Source of the DNA: Rhipidocladum racemiflorum
Taxonomy: Eukaryota > Streptophyta > Magnoliopsida > Poales > Poaceae
DNA: 64,000 bases
Assembly: GCA_036346355.1 (NCBI GenBank)
Contig: CM070576.1
Span: 14,367,558 to 14,431,557, forward strand
Direction: 5' to 3'
In this document: positions 36,762 to 47,200 of the stretch, one piece after another
Layout: every line of letters begins with the position of its first letter
Position numbering within the stretch: the first letter of the stretch is position 1
The notes under the pieces: generated by a model
Databases searched by the model: none
Seen by the model: the letters and a program-made list of their open reading frames with translations, nothing else
What the model was told of the DNA's origin: nothing
Translations under genes and position numbers: made by a program

Positions 36762-38440
36762 ATGGATCCTTCTCAGGGGACATCCGGTGGCGGCGTTCCT
36801 CTTCGGAAGACCTCCGGTGGAGGTGATCCTCCTCCGCAGGCCTCAGGTGGCGGTGATCCTGCTCAAGGCTCACCTCCCACCTCTTCTCCTCCGCCGCCTC
36901 CACAGAAGAAGCAGAGAATTGGAGTGGCAAAGCGGCCCTCCTCCAGACCTCGAGGCCAGCTAGCACCAGCTTCAGCTCCTATTCAGTCTCCTCCACCTCA
37001 GTCTGCTCCTGATCAGGATGAGCACCCCGCTGATACTCATGCCAGACTTCGTGATCAGAAGAGGAGTGAATTTCGGGCTTCCGGGCGATTCATTGGTCCT
37101 CTGGTCAAGGCCAAGCCCTTGTGGAACTATCCTTCGTCCGTAAAACCAATGAGGATAACTGATTACGGACGAGGATGCTGAAAGGGTAAAGCCATTGTTG
37201 AACCACGAAGGAAGATCCTCTTGAGCACTATCGGGGCGAGTATGTGGACCGCCGTTTTGGAACCGGTTTCAATCAGAACTACTATGAGGCGGTCCTATAC
37301 CCGCTTGAGCACCCGAGTGGTCGCATGAAGACCATTGATTGGGAGTACATGGCGCGGTGGCAATCAATTTTCAGAGATCATTCGGATTTGTGAGCTGCAT
37401 CAAGTCAAGAACCTTATGGCTTACAAGTATGACTGGAACGATGAGATTATCATGCAGTTTTATGCCACCTTGTACTTTGACAAGAATGAGGAAGCCATTT
37501 GGTGGATGACCGACAGAGTTTGGTATGTGGCTACCAAGAAGAGGTTTGCCCGTGTGCTAAACCTCAGGTACAATGATAGTCCCAAGCTGCATACTAACAA
37601 GGTCTTGACTCCTGAGCAGATAGAGGCTCTTTATGACACCTCGGGCAACTTCACTGTTGGGACCATCAAGGGTCTCAAGCCAGTTCCTGCCGTTCTCAAC
37701 AGACTGCTTCGGGTCACTCTTTGGCCCAAAGAGGGAGATGCTTCTGCAATCAGTTCCTATGGTAGGAATTTGCTTTTCTCCTTGGTTGAGAGCTCCCACC
37801 CTTTTGATATTGTGGACTTCTTGTAGGAGACAATGAGGCGAGAATCTGTGAGCAACATGGCTGTTGCAGCTACGCTCCTTTCGTGATGACGTTGATCACC
37901 AGTGTGAGTGGTCTGAGGTTCGTCAGAGAAGTGGAGCACCTTTCCTACAAGGTTCGACCTCCTTCTGCTCCTGCTCCTGCCGTTCCCGGACCTGCCGCTT
38001 CGGGACCTTGCGAGAGGTCGCTCTTCTAGCACCTCTTCCGCTCTGTTGTCCCTCCTGCGATCCCGGTGAACAGCGATCTGAGATCCCGGTAGCGCTCTTG
38101 AGAAGATGTTGAAGCACATCTTACGCCTTTGCCGCGACATCTCCACTAGCGAGAAAGTGATGAGCCGGCGAGATCAAGAAGAATGGTCGAGGATATCCGC
38201 GGCATTCGCCGCCACGTGGGTGAGTAGTCTCTCCCAATGACTCCTCCGGGTCTTCTGAGGAGAGTAGTGATGCCACCTCTGCAGATCAGCTTTTTGGCAT
38301 CACCTCATCTACTCCGCCTGCTCCTGGAGATGACCCTGGCAGCGAGGGCTCGCAGTACTCTGCGTCGGCGGCCGAAGCGGCGACGACGAGTGATTTCCTG
38401 TGTCCTCCGCCTTTTGGTGTCTTGATGCCAAAAGGGGAGT
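36762..38440 (+). pseudogene. Copia post-pol ORF (env-position ORF), broken
   Basis: The ATG at 36762 (MDPSQGTSGGGVPLRKTSGG) follows an acceptor-like CAG. The N-terminal part is Pro/Gly/Ser-rich with KKQRIGVAKRPSSRPRG, a possible basic nuclear-localisation-like patch. A second frame (37335-37826) encodes ICELHQVKNLMAYKYDWNDE and IIMQFYATLYFDKNEEAIWW, with KKRFARVLNL and GTIKGLKPVPAVLNRLLRVT. This resembles the putative plant transposon protein domain often annotated after pol in grass SIRE-like elements. The tail (37827-38440) is Ser/Pro-rich and out of frame. No clear signal peptide or transmembrane helix is visible, so calling it an envelope protein would be unsupported. Function unknown. 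Confidence 0.6.
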
Positions 38441-38802
38441 GATATCTTTAGCGTCGTTTGTCTAGTTGTCGTTGTCATGGTCTTGTCTTATTGTGTTTAC
38501 CTTCTGTCGCGTGTGGACTTGCTATGTGTTGCTTATCATTGTTGCTTTTTATTGTCGTGAACTCTGTTATCCTCTTTATCCATGTTATGACATTGCGTTC
38601 ATCTTATGTCATTTGTGATGTATTCTCGGATGCATTGTTCTAGGGGGAGCTCTTGATTATTTCTCGTTAACACATGTGCATTTGATTCCACTCAATTCTT
38701 CTAATGCACACATTTAGAGGGAGCTCCACCTTTTATTTCGTTATGCTAAGTCAATCTCATATTGTATTCCATTGCTTTTAATTGTGTTGTCATCAATTCA
38801 CC

Positions 38803-38816
38803 AAAAAGGGGGAGAT
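38803..38816 (+). other. Polypurine tract of the copia element
   Basis: AAAAAGGGGGAGAT directly before the 3' LTR. Confidence 0.88.
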
Positions 38817-40183
38817 TGAAAGTGCATCTAGGCCCCTCATTTTATTTTGGTGATTAATGATGACACAATTAAATAGATCTAATGTTTCAATTAAGAATAA
38901 TGTAGATCTCGAGATCACAACAAGCTCGGAATGACATTGGTCGCTCATATGTACTTCAAATTTCAAGAAAACGGCATCAAGACGAAGACTTGTAACTTTT
39001 ATTTTAATTTGAGTCTTAAGGATAGCCGTACTATTAAGAGGATGCGACGGAAAATCGTTTTTAGGATGTGCATGTGCTCAAGGTCAAAACTTGCATACAA
39101 ATTAGCACTCAAATACTTGCATTTTCCAAAATCAGGAATTCCAACCGAGCCATTCAACTCGGAGAGTCTGGACATTTTGTCCAGGAGTATCGGACTCGAT
39201 CCGAGTATCAGGACATTTTGTCGAGTCTCGGGTTAACCTTTCGGCCAAAACTCGAATTCCAAAGAGTCCGGAGTGTCCGACATTTTGTCCGAGAGTCAGG
39301 ACCATCCAGAGTATCGGGTTATTTGTCGAGTCTCGACTGTACAAGGGGTCAAACGGCTAGTTTTCAAAAAGGGTATTTAAAGCCACCACACCCCTCCAAC
39401 GGCTAGAATCTCTATTGAGCTAATTCATAGCAGCATTCAAGCCATCTCTAACACCTTCCAAGCATCCAATAGAGATTTGGTTGTTGATCTAATTTGGTGA
39501 GGAGAGGAAGAAGCAAAGTGCTAGGTGCATACATTTCAAGTTCTTGAGCACTAGTTCATCCTCCAAGCGATTCTTCGTGGTGTTGTTGCTCTTAGAGGTT
39601 GAAGGTCTCCTAGACGGCTAGGAGTCACCGGGAGCACCCGACGCGTGTGGTGTGCCCCGGTCGTGTGTGAAGGCGAGTCTCGCCTCCGAAAGGAAAGAGA
39701 CAAGAAGTGAAGCCGGCGAGTGCATTTGTGCAACACCGGGAGGAAAGCGGGTTGAAAGAGACCCCGGCTCAAGTGCGACCGAGCCACCTCAACGGAGACG
39801 TAGGATTCCCTTCAAGAATCCGAACTTCGGTGAAAAATCGCGTCCCTCTCTTTCTTGATTTCTTCCTAGTCTAGCTTGTGTGAATTTGTCTTTATAAAGC
39901 TTGAATCTAACTCTTTGCTTAGCTTTAATTCAAATCCATACTAGCTTTTGATCTAGGTTGCTCTTGCTATCTTCTTATTGTGCTCGTTAGAGTAATCTTA
40001 GTCGCGCTCCCATGCCAGCTAACCCGGAGTATCCGGATAAAGTACCGGACACTCCGGACAAGCCGGAGACTCCGGATAAAATACCCGGAAACTCCGGATT
40101 GACCAGTTCGGCCAGATTTAATTCCGCTGCGATTGTTTAATCCGCCTATTCACCCCCTCTAGGCGACATCGTTGGTCCTTTCA
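38817..40183 (+). repeat. 3' LTR of the copia element
   Basis: TGAAAGTGCATC...GGTCCTTTCA, 1367 bp, followed by TSD GTACT. TATTTAAA at 39374-39381. Compared with the 5' LTR it lacks a short pyrimidine-rich stretch near 39470 and has an extra CCGGAAACTCCGGAT-like unit near 40080. Its CCGG sites at 39170-39345 are largely degraded, while sequence around them is nearly unchanged. Confidence 0.92.
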
Positions 40184-40540
40184 GTACTTTATGTACTCAC
40201 GTGCTACATTCTAATCGTATCTCAGAAGTGAAAGAAGCTGTCAAGGAATTCCAACGACTAGGACGCGTTCTCCACTCGATTGCCTGTGGGCATTTGGATG
40301 GGTCGCATTGGTGTTTTCGTCTTCATTGCAGTTGTTCAAGTTGTTACGCACCTTTCGGGCCGTAATGGTAAACCTTGACTATAAGGTCTTTGCTTTTATT
40401 TGGTGTTGTTCTTATTTAGTTATATGTATTCGTGATATGGTTGTTGATTCATCACTATTTGACTGTGTGTACTAGCTACTGATCTGGGACTAGTACAGAA
40501 ATACACAGGGGATTCTGGATAGCTGATCCGGGGTCCCACA
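40184..40540 (+). mobile_element. Old LTR B', segment 4 of 4 (3' end)
   Basis: Resumes LTR B' after the copia element and ends CTGATCCGGGGTCCCACA, matching the reverse complement of the solo LTR start. No PBS follows, so B' is a 3' LTR or solo LTR. GAATT after the end would be its predicted TSD; the left partner lies outside the window. Confidence 0.85.
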
Positions 40541-42540
40541 GAATTTTTTTTGTTTTTCTATTTTGTAGGGTTTCACCTAGGTTTATTTTATTTTTGTCTA
40601 GGTTATGATTTTTTATCTGTGTTTTATTACAATTTTGATTATTGTGTTTTACAGTAACCATCGACTGCAAATATAGTAGCTCAAAAAAGTGACCGAGATT
40701 AAAAGATAATATATCTACGGACAACCCACAAATTACTGTCGGCAATCATAAAAGATTCCTGAAAGCGATATGTTTGTAAATGCTGCAAGCCAATTATTCT
40801 TCACGTTTGTTTTATGTTACTTCTAGCCAAAAAGAAGAAGAAGCTAAATTATACTCTCGGCAATCACAAAAGACTGACATTTTTGGTTTCTCAAAGTTAA
40901 CAACATCCACTATGACCACTAACTTTTATCTTCATATATTAAAAAGTTATAAATATGAAATATTTTTATAACAAATTCGTTCATAATATTTTTCATATTT
41001 CCAAACCATATATTCTCGACAATATCTTCAGTACAAAGTAGTTCGTTTTGGCTGCACGACTCTTTTCAGTATACAGATATTGATTATGTGTAACTGTGTA
41101 AGCACGAAAATGCTAGCAAGCTATCATGTCATATGGCGATATATGTTGTTTGTCAACTATAGTCTGTTCATATGTGTATAATTAATGCCCTAAATTCAAA
41201 CGATTCAGCACAACTATGATTATTTGAAAAAAAGAAGACGATGAAAGCTCCATATGTATGTGTCATGTAAAATAAGTAAAATTTTATGGTTGTAAAATAA
41301 ATTCAACATTGGACTTGGTTTGCCTATCTACACACAATGGATTAAACAGATTTCAAATCAGACATTTTGTTTGAGAGATACAGTCATTTTAACTCTCCAA
41401 CTATATGCTATACGGATTTGCACTAACCGCCACGTGAGCATAGGCTCGCTAACGAAATCACTGCCTACAACGTGAGCATAGACAACTGGGAGTCTGGGAC
41501 CAAGGAGACGAGTCAAAAGTTGGCCTACAGGCGATAATGGAAATAAATAAATGGCATGTTATTTATCTCCTCATCCTCATGTTCTTCCTTATGATGCGTC
41601 ACGACGCAATTTAGAATTTATTTTAAAATGATATATTTTAAAATAATTTTATAAAAATAATACGCCGAAATTTTTTTTTATAAAAATACACCCTATCACC
41701 CAACGGAAGGTCTGTCGCCATTATATTTGGTGACAGAGCTTTATCATCATTTCAAATAGTGACAGAGGTTTGCATCTGTTGCGAACTTGCGATTCAATTA
41801 GCTGATAGATTATTTTATCGTGGATTTATTTGGTCGACATGGTTGAGACTTCTGTCGCCATTTGAAGTGGCGACAAAGGTGTATTTTTGTAAAATTTTCT
41901 GTTTCGTGAATTATTTTCTAAAAATTATTTAAAAATGCATTATTTGAAAGTTATGCCCATTTGAAATTTTCAAATAAAAAAGACATACCTCATTTTCTCA
42001 GTTGGGCACACCTAACAAGGCATCCTGCCTACATCCACACTGCAAGCACCACGCCTCTAAGGGAATGTACAATAGTCTATCACTTAATATTGTCTTTAAG
42101 AATTCCGAGTCAACTAGAAACAACACAGACAACATCTCTAATAGTTCGTCTATAAAATCATTTCTCTAACTATTTTATATTATTTTTATCATATTTTTTT
42201 TACACTCTATCACTATTTACGTTCGTTTGTGTGATTATGTTGTCTTTTGTACAAGAGAACACAGTCTCTTTTCTCACTTCCTCTTTCTCCGTGTAGCAAC
42301 ATGACCTGCACGAGAGCCACGCTGTAGAAGAACAAACACACGGCCAATGGGAAACACATCAAGACCTGTGAGACTACTCGTAACAGCAGTAAACTGTAGG
42401 CCGACCTCCGTTCCACTGCAGACTAGCACAAGAGCAGTACAACAAATTACCAAGGAAATGAAGAAGGAAAAAAAATATTATTTGCGCTAAAAACGTGAAG
42501 TAGGGTTCTTAGCTTCAAACACACAAGACAAATACCGGGT
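40541..42540. other. AT-rich spacer without recognisable genes
   Basis: About 2 kb with no ORF above 90 codons and no known domain. It differs in composition from the retroelements on both sides. It includes two imperfect copies of a CTCGGCAATCACAAAAGA-like motif (about 40738-40756 and 40856-40874) and the inverted-repeat cluster described separately. It may be the locus background into which LTR B' inserted. Confidence 0.5.
41626..41954. repeat. Candidate MITE-like inverted-repeat cluster
   Basis: Imperfect AT-rich arms (41626-41692 ending ATAAAAATACACC, and 41879-41954 starting GGTGTATTTTTGTAAAA) face each other. Inside are two near-identical hairpins: TGTCGCCA-7nt-TGGTGACA (41713-41735) and TGTCGCCA-7nt-TGGCGACA (41853-41875). 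No TSD could be fixed and no transposase is present. Similar TGTCGCCA hairpins could also come from a fragment of a larger DNA transposon. Confidence 0.4.
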
Positions 42541-43376
42541 TCAAGAGCGTGCCAGTCAATTTGACCTGAAATTGACAAGGTAAACGTTGAGAAATCGAGC
42601 AAAGCCGATAACTAGGGATTATCGGCTTAACTTTCGTCGGCTAGAAAGCCGATTAGAGGGATAACTAGATCAACCAGTCGGCTAATCTAAAGATAGAGGT
42701 AAATCGACTTTGAAAGGCGATGCGCAACAAGCAAAGTGGATTTAACCTGGAAACAAGTCGATAAGAACAACAAAATCGGCGATGCGCAACTCTTTATTGA
42801 TCTTGACGACTTACAGAAGAAAGTTTGATACAAAAACTAAAAGACTAAAGACGTAAGTAAAAGTGTGTGTTTGTATGTTTTTCTGATGTGCCCTTCCCTC
42901 CGACTCGTTCCCTTTTATTTGGCCTGGTCGATCCGAGTCCTATACTGACACGATACAAAATCCGTATCGGCTTTGGTCTTATTCCTTTCCGTTTTGAAGA
43001 TTGAATCCTTATTGGTTACGATCCTTTTCCATCGTAAGCATATCTATTCTTTCCAATTCCGTACATGCCAAATTTTTGTGCAAACATATGCCCCCCGTTT
43101 TTGAAAGATAACTTGGTTGTCTTTCAAAAACAATATCGGCTTTTCTCTAGAATCGGCTTGTCGCTTAAAATTCTCCTCGATAACTTCCCCATTAACGACA
43201 CCGTAATACCCTCAGTGCGCTTTAAATGCAAAAACTGTTCCCGCCTGTTCACCTTTTTCACTGTGGTATAAATACGTGGGCCTCCCTCCGGTCATTTTCA
43301 TGCTTTCAAGCTCTCGCCCTCTCTGAATTCGGTTTTCCTTCAAGCTTTCATCATCCCTTTCCTAGAATCGGCTGAA
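42541..43376 (+). other. Upstream region of the PMD gene relic
   Basis: Non-coding sequence densely sprinkled with TCGGCT/AGCCGA motifs in both orientations (for example 42596, 42608, 42629, 42643, 42966, 43136). It contains a TATA box at 43267-43274 and a CT-rich leader before the ATG at 43377. The left border is approximate. I see no LTR or terminal inverted repeat that would show whether this gene belongs to a transposon. Confidence 0.4.
43267..43274 (+). promoter_or_regulatory. TATA box of the PMD gene relic
   Basis: TATAAATA in GGTATAAATACGTGGGCC, about 110 bp before the presumed ATG, followed by a pyrimidine-rich leader. This is a typical plant core-promoter arrangement. Confidence 0.55.
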
Positions 43377-43861
43377 ATGGACGCATCGCAGGTACTCATT
43401 CCGATTCCTCTTAGTGATAACTAGTACTTCTTAGGGCCTGTAGGAACCGTAGAAGCTGAGACTGTTATAAGCGATGAGATCCCTAGGCTCCCTTTGTCGG
43501 CTCCAGGATATAACGTGATGGGATGGGGTAAAGTTTTAGGGCTTGGCCGACAGCTCTCAGGGGCTGGAGGTCTTGGTACATTAGAGTATCGGCCCAGAAG
43601 AGAATGGAGTGGGAAAGGATGGGTATAGCCGAAAGCCTCCCTCTGTCCTTGGCTACCCGGAACCTAACGAATCCTTAGTGGCTGCGGCCTGCTACTTTTG
43701 GTCGATTCGCTTTAATGCCTTCTTTTCCCGATTGGTCCCATCGGCCCGACCCTTCTAGGCGTGGCGATTGTCTTTGTCTCAGGCCCGATGGTGATCAGGT
43801 GTCGGCTTATAGTGGTAAACCGAGTTTCAAGCTAGTCCGTTCTAAAGGGGAGGGTTGGCAT
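43377..43861 (+). pseudogene. PMD gene relic, part 1 (N-terminal)
   Basis: The ATG at 43377 opens MDASQVLIPIPLSDN, stops at TAG 43422-43424, then continues in the same frame (YFLGPVGTVEAET ... GYNVMGWGKVLGL) to another stop. A second frame ends KPSFKLVRSKGEGWH right at the LARD1 insertion. With the TSD counted once it reads on in frame at 50775. The stop plus at least one frameshift near 43610-43720 make it a pseudogene. The family is the plant mobile domain (aminotransferase-like, PMD) group, found both in host silencing/development genes and in transposons. Identity rests mainly on part 2. Confidence 0.65.
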
Positions 43862-44257
43862 TGTAACACCCCAGCTTTTACTAAGCCCAGAATGTCCCCA
43901 AACATAGATCATGACACATTTAATACCATAATTTAAGGTAAATTACAGCAAGTAATCATTTGGAATAATTGGAAATTTTGACAGTATCTCCTTTGTTTTT
44001 GCATGAAACTTAACAACATCGCATCATATCAAAATGTAAGACAAACGAGATATCCATACGCAGCGATATCTCGTTTGTCTTACATTTTGATATGATGCGA
44101 TGTTGTTAAGTTTCATGCAAAAACAAAGGAGATACTGTCAAAATTTCCAATTATTCCAAATGATTACTTGCTGTAATTTACCTTAAATTATGGTATTAAA
44201 TGTGTCATGATCTATGTTTGGGGACATTCTGGGCTTAGTAAAAGCTGGGGTGTTACA
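43862..44257. repeat. Perfect 193-bp inverted repeat replacing the 5' LTR
   Basis: Left arm 43862-44054, loop 44055-44064 (CATACGCAGC), right arm 44065-44257. By direct reading the arms are perfect reverse complements, and the right arm equals the terminal 193 bp of the 3' LTR (50577-50769). Both ends of the integrated element are therefore the U5-type terminus (TGTAACACCCC / GGGGTGTTACA), and the normal U3 end TGTGACACC is absent on the left. The loop reads as the next bases of the LTR reverse complement, so the left arm extends into the loop before switching strand at a GATATC palindrome. Confidence 0.95.
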
Positions 44258-47200
44258 GTTTTTTTGTGTAGTTTGTGAGTTGGTATCAGAGCGGGCTGTA
44301 GGTCCCTGGAATGTGTATTTAGTGTCATAACTATAGGTTCAACTAAAATATGAAGTGGAATAACCTAGAAACATGGCTTAGGTTTTACTTAAAACTTTGC
44401 CATAGGATAGCAACATTAAAACTTGTGTAAGTGGAATAATTAATTTAAAACTTGACACACTTTGTTGCACAGTAGGAATGGGTATGGGTACCATTGCTTT
44501 ACGCTTAAATGTTGTATTTAAGCTTTGTTGTTGAATGTTACATTTGGTAATATATGTTGCTATGTTTATGAAAGAATTGATTGTGTTGATACAATTGAGA
44601 TTATGTGGGTTGTGGTGCCGAAAGGGGTTTCGGTCACCTTACATTGTTTGTAGTATTGTTGGGTTTGTGGTGTGGCGGGTAGTGCCATCACCGATGGACT
44701 TTAACCTCTGTTGGGAGAGTGATTATCCTTTACGTAAGTAGATTGGGTAGTTGGTTGGAGTCGAGTAGTAGAGTTGTGGATTGACCCTCAGTATTTTCTT
44801 TGCCGTTTGTGAGAACGGTTTTGGTTAGTTTTTGGTTGGTTGAAATAAAAGAAAAAGTGTTCGGTTTTGGATACTCACCGATGGTTCTTTTGGTGGTTTT
44901 GGTTTTGTCTTCTTTGGTTGAAGACAAAAGAAGAATTTCGAGTTACGCCTCTTTTGAGTCGCCTTGTCACTTTAACGCTTGGAATTTGTTGTTTGCCTTA
45001 TAGAGAAACTTATAGATTGATTCTTGGGTTACCATTCTCCAACTTGAAAGGAAGTTATTGAAGTTCCGATGAAAAATCTAAGTCGCATGGATTTAGGTGT
45101 CAAGGTTTTGTCGGAAAGGATGTGGATGATAGGTTGCTTTACGGAGAAAGATTTCAATTTATTCTTGTGTTTGTCTTTTTTTCGAGGTTTAAAAGAGTTA
45201 TTGCGGTGTTGTGCCAGATCTTGTTGTTGGGGCCTAAGTGGTGTTTGATTGCAATGATGACTTGCTTGGGAATTCATCTTTGAAAAACCGTTTGTTTCGT
45301 GAAAGTTTGAAGTTTGGGGTTATGGCCTAAAATTTTGGTTAATCGCTTGGTTTTTCCTCGTGCAACCATCTTCCTTCATGGAAGTTGTTGATCTCAAGAG
45401 TTGTGAAGTAGTTGCGTGTCGGCATTTGGGAATTTAAGAGTTGACTTCTCTTGTGATTTATGGTTGAGCTTTCCGGAAGGAAAGGTGTTTTGGGTGTTGT
45501 TCTTTTCTGGAGCAATTTTGGTTTCCTTAAGAGTTGGGTGCGTGATTCACGCAGATGTTTAAGAAGTTAAGTGTATGACGAGAAGTTAGAGTTTTCGGAT
45601 GATATGAGCTAGTGGTTCGGTTAAAGCGAATTTGTTGTTTGTTTAAAGATAAACTAAAATATTGTGTTGATAATAGATGATTAAACGAGACGTCAGGTGA
45701 TCCAAAGTGAAAGTTGATTAGTGGTGTGTGCAAAGTGATGCGGGTTATGGAATCTAATGGATGTTTGAGATTAGTTAGCATAGAATGTCTTGGTTGATGA
45801 ACTTGTTATAGCAAGAAGATGGTGTGAAATTACGCCTATTGTATTTGGTGGGTCGATTAATATTGTGGGTCGACAATATGACTTAAAATTCGTGTAATCA
45901 ATTAATGAGGATATATGGAATGATTGTAGGAAAGGTTGAATTATTCTTGACAGAGGTGCATGCAGGATCCGTATTTATGAGGAATGTTTAGTGGAGATCG
46001 TGTCGCGTGGTTAGTATTAATTATTGGTGGAATGAATCGGTGATATGGAATATGTGACTTAGGGATTATACCAGGGTAATTGTTGATTACGCGGAATAAT
46101 TGTAAAGAGATGTGTGCTACGCTTGGGATAATAAGTTGCATGAATAATGGTTCGTCATGGTTAGTAGACCAAAAGAAGTTATTGATATGCGTCTTATGTT
46201 GGATTAAGCGGTAAGTTAATTGTCTGTGGAGTTGTGAGAACGTGGTTCTCCTTGTTGGTTGTCATACGGTAGATATGGTCTACGGTTCGTTGGTAATATA
46301 ATCAATTGTGGTTATATGAGCAGTGAAAAGTGATTTTATCAAGAGCGGATGTTGTAGCTTGTGTGCAACAAATGTTGGACTTCTCGGGATTTGGGTGATT
46401 ATGACATCCGTTTTGGGCTAATCTGTTTAGTCTATGCTATGAGTATGGGTTAACACCCAAAGCGTTGGAGTGGGGCGCTCTCTTTAGCGTTCAACTGATT
46501 TATCTTTGGTAATCACAGAGTTAAGCGCTTAAATTGTAATTCTATCGTGACTAGAGTTGGATTGAGTTGGGAAACGTGTGTGGTTTTTGCGAGCGTTTCA
46601 AAAAGGTGAATCTTATGATTGTTTCATAAGTGTTTTTGTTGGTAAAATGTTCCCTGCTGGGAATGTGTTTCCTTTCTCTTTAAGAGAATTGGTAGCGGTT
46701 ATTAGGCGTAGATGTTTGATTGGAGAGTTGATGCTATCTTCTGTTATTGGCTTTGGTTAAAATGCGATGTTTTGTGCGCTTTGCGTGCAGTGGTTGTTGG
46801 GTTGTGATGATATATGGTATTTTTCGGTTAATGCCGTCGTAGTTTATGCGAATTTGAGCAACCATCGATGTTGTTGGGTGTCAATCATGTGAAAAGGAGA
46901 ATGAAGTCTCTTGGTGAATAGTTAATGGGTATCGTGGTTACATGAAGAATAAATGGTGAAAAAGATTCATGCCATCGTTTTTATAAGCATAAAAGAGTTG
47001 TTGAGCCAGGACGGTGAGAAAGTCATATAGAGACATATGACTAATCCGGAGTGCTCTTGTAGAATTCGCATTCGTGTTATGAATCGAGATTTTTCATTGC
47101 TCTCTAGCATGAAAATGAATGAATGGATAAATGCTGGTATTTTGGTTTTGTTATGCAAGGGATTTGAGTTTCCCTTTCTCTTCGAGAGTTTTTGTGGCAG

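Larger units (their letters stand above)
28826..40183 (+). mobile_element. Complete Ty1/copia element, SIRE-like (11.4 kb, TSD GTACT)
   Basis: LTRs at 28826-30169 and 38817-40183, PBS, gag, protease-integrase-RT-RNase H order (integrase before RT defines Ty1/copia), a 3-kb post-pol region and a polypurine tract. Perfect TSD GTACT at 28821-28825 and 40184-40188. A gag with CCHC knuckle, a long pol and an extra ORF downstream fit the SIRE/Maximus lineage, which includes maize Opie/Ji-type elements. The LTRs are close to identical apart from CCGG-rich clusters, so the insertion appears young. Reading frames carry several frameshifts and stops. Confidence 0.92.

Noticed and set aside
37557..38146. 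Minus-strand ORFs opposite the post-pol ORF
   Set aside because: Shadows of the + strand coding region, no domain.
36762..38440. Calling the post-pol ORF a viral envelope gene
   Set aside because: No signal peptide, transmembrane segment or fusion-like motif is visible; only its position is env-like.
42060..42230. Possible MITE end (GGGAATGTACAATAG)
   Set aside because: Only one end-like motif; no matching inverted end or TSD found.
43862..44257. Palindrome as a separate MITE or foldback transposon
   Set aside because: Both arms equal the last 193 bp of the LARD1 3' LTR and the TSD pairs with the far end at 50769, so it is the terminus of LARD1.
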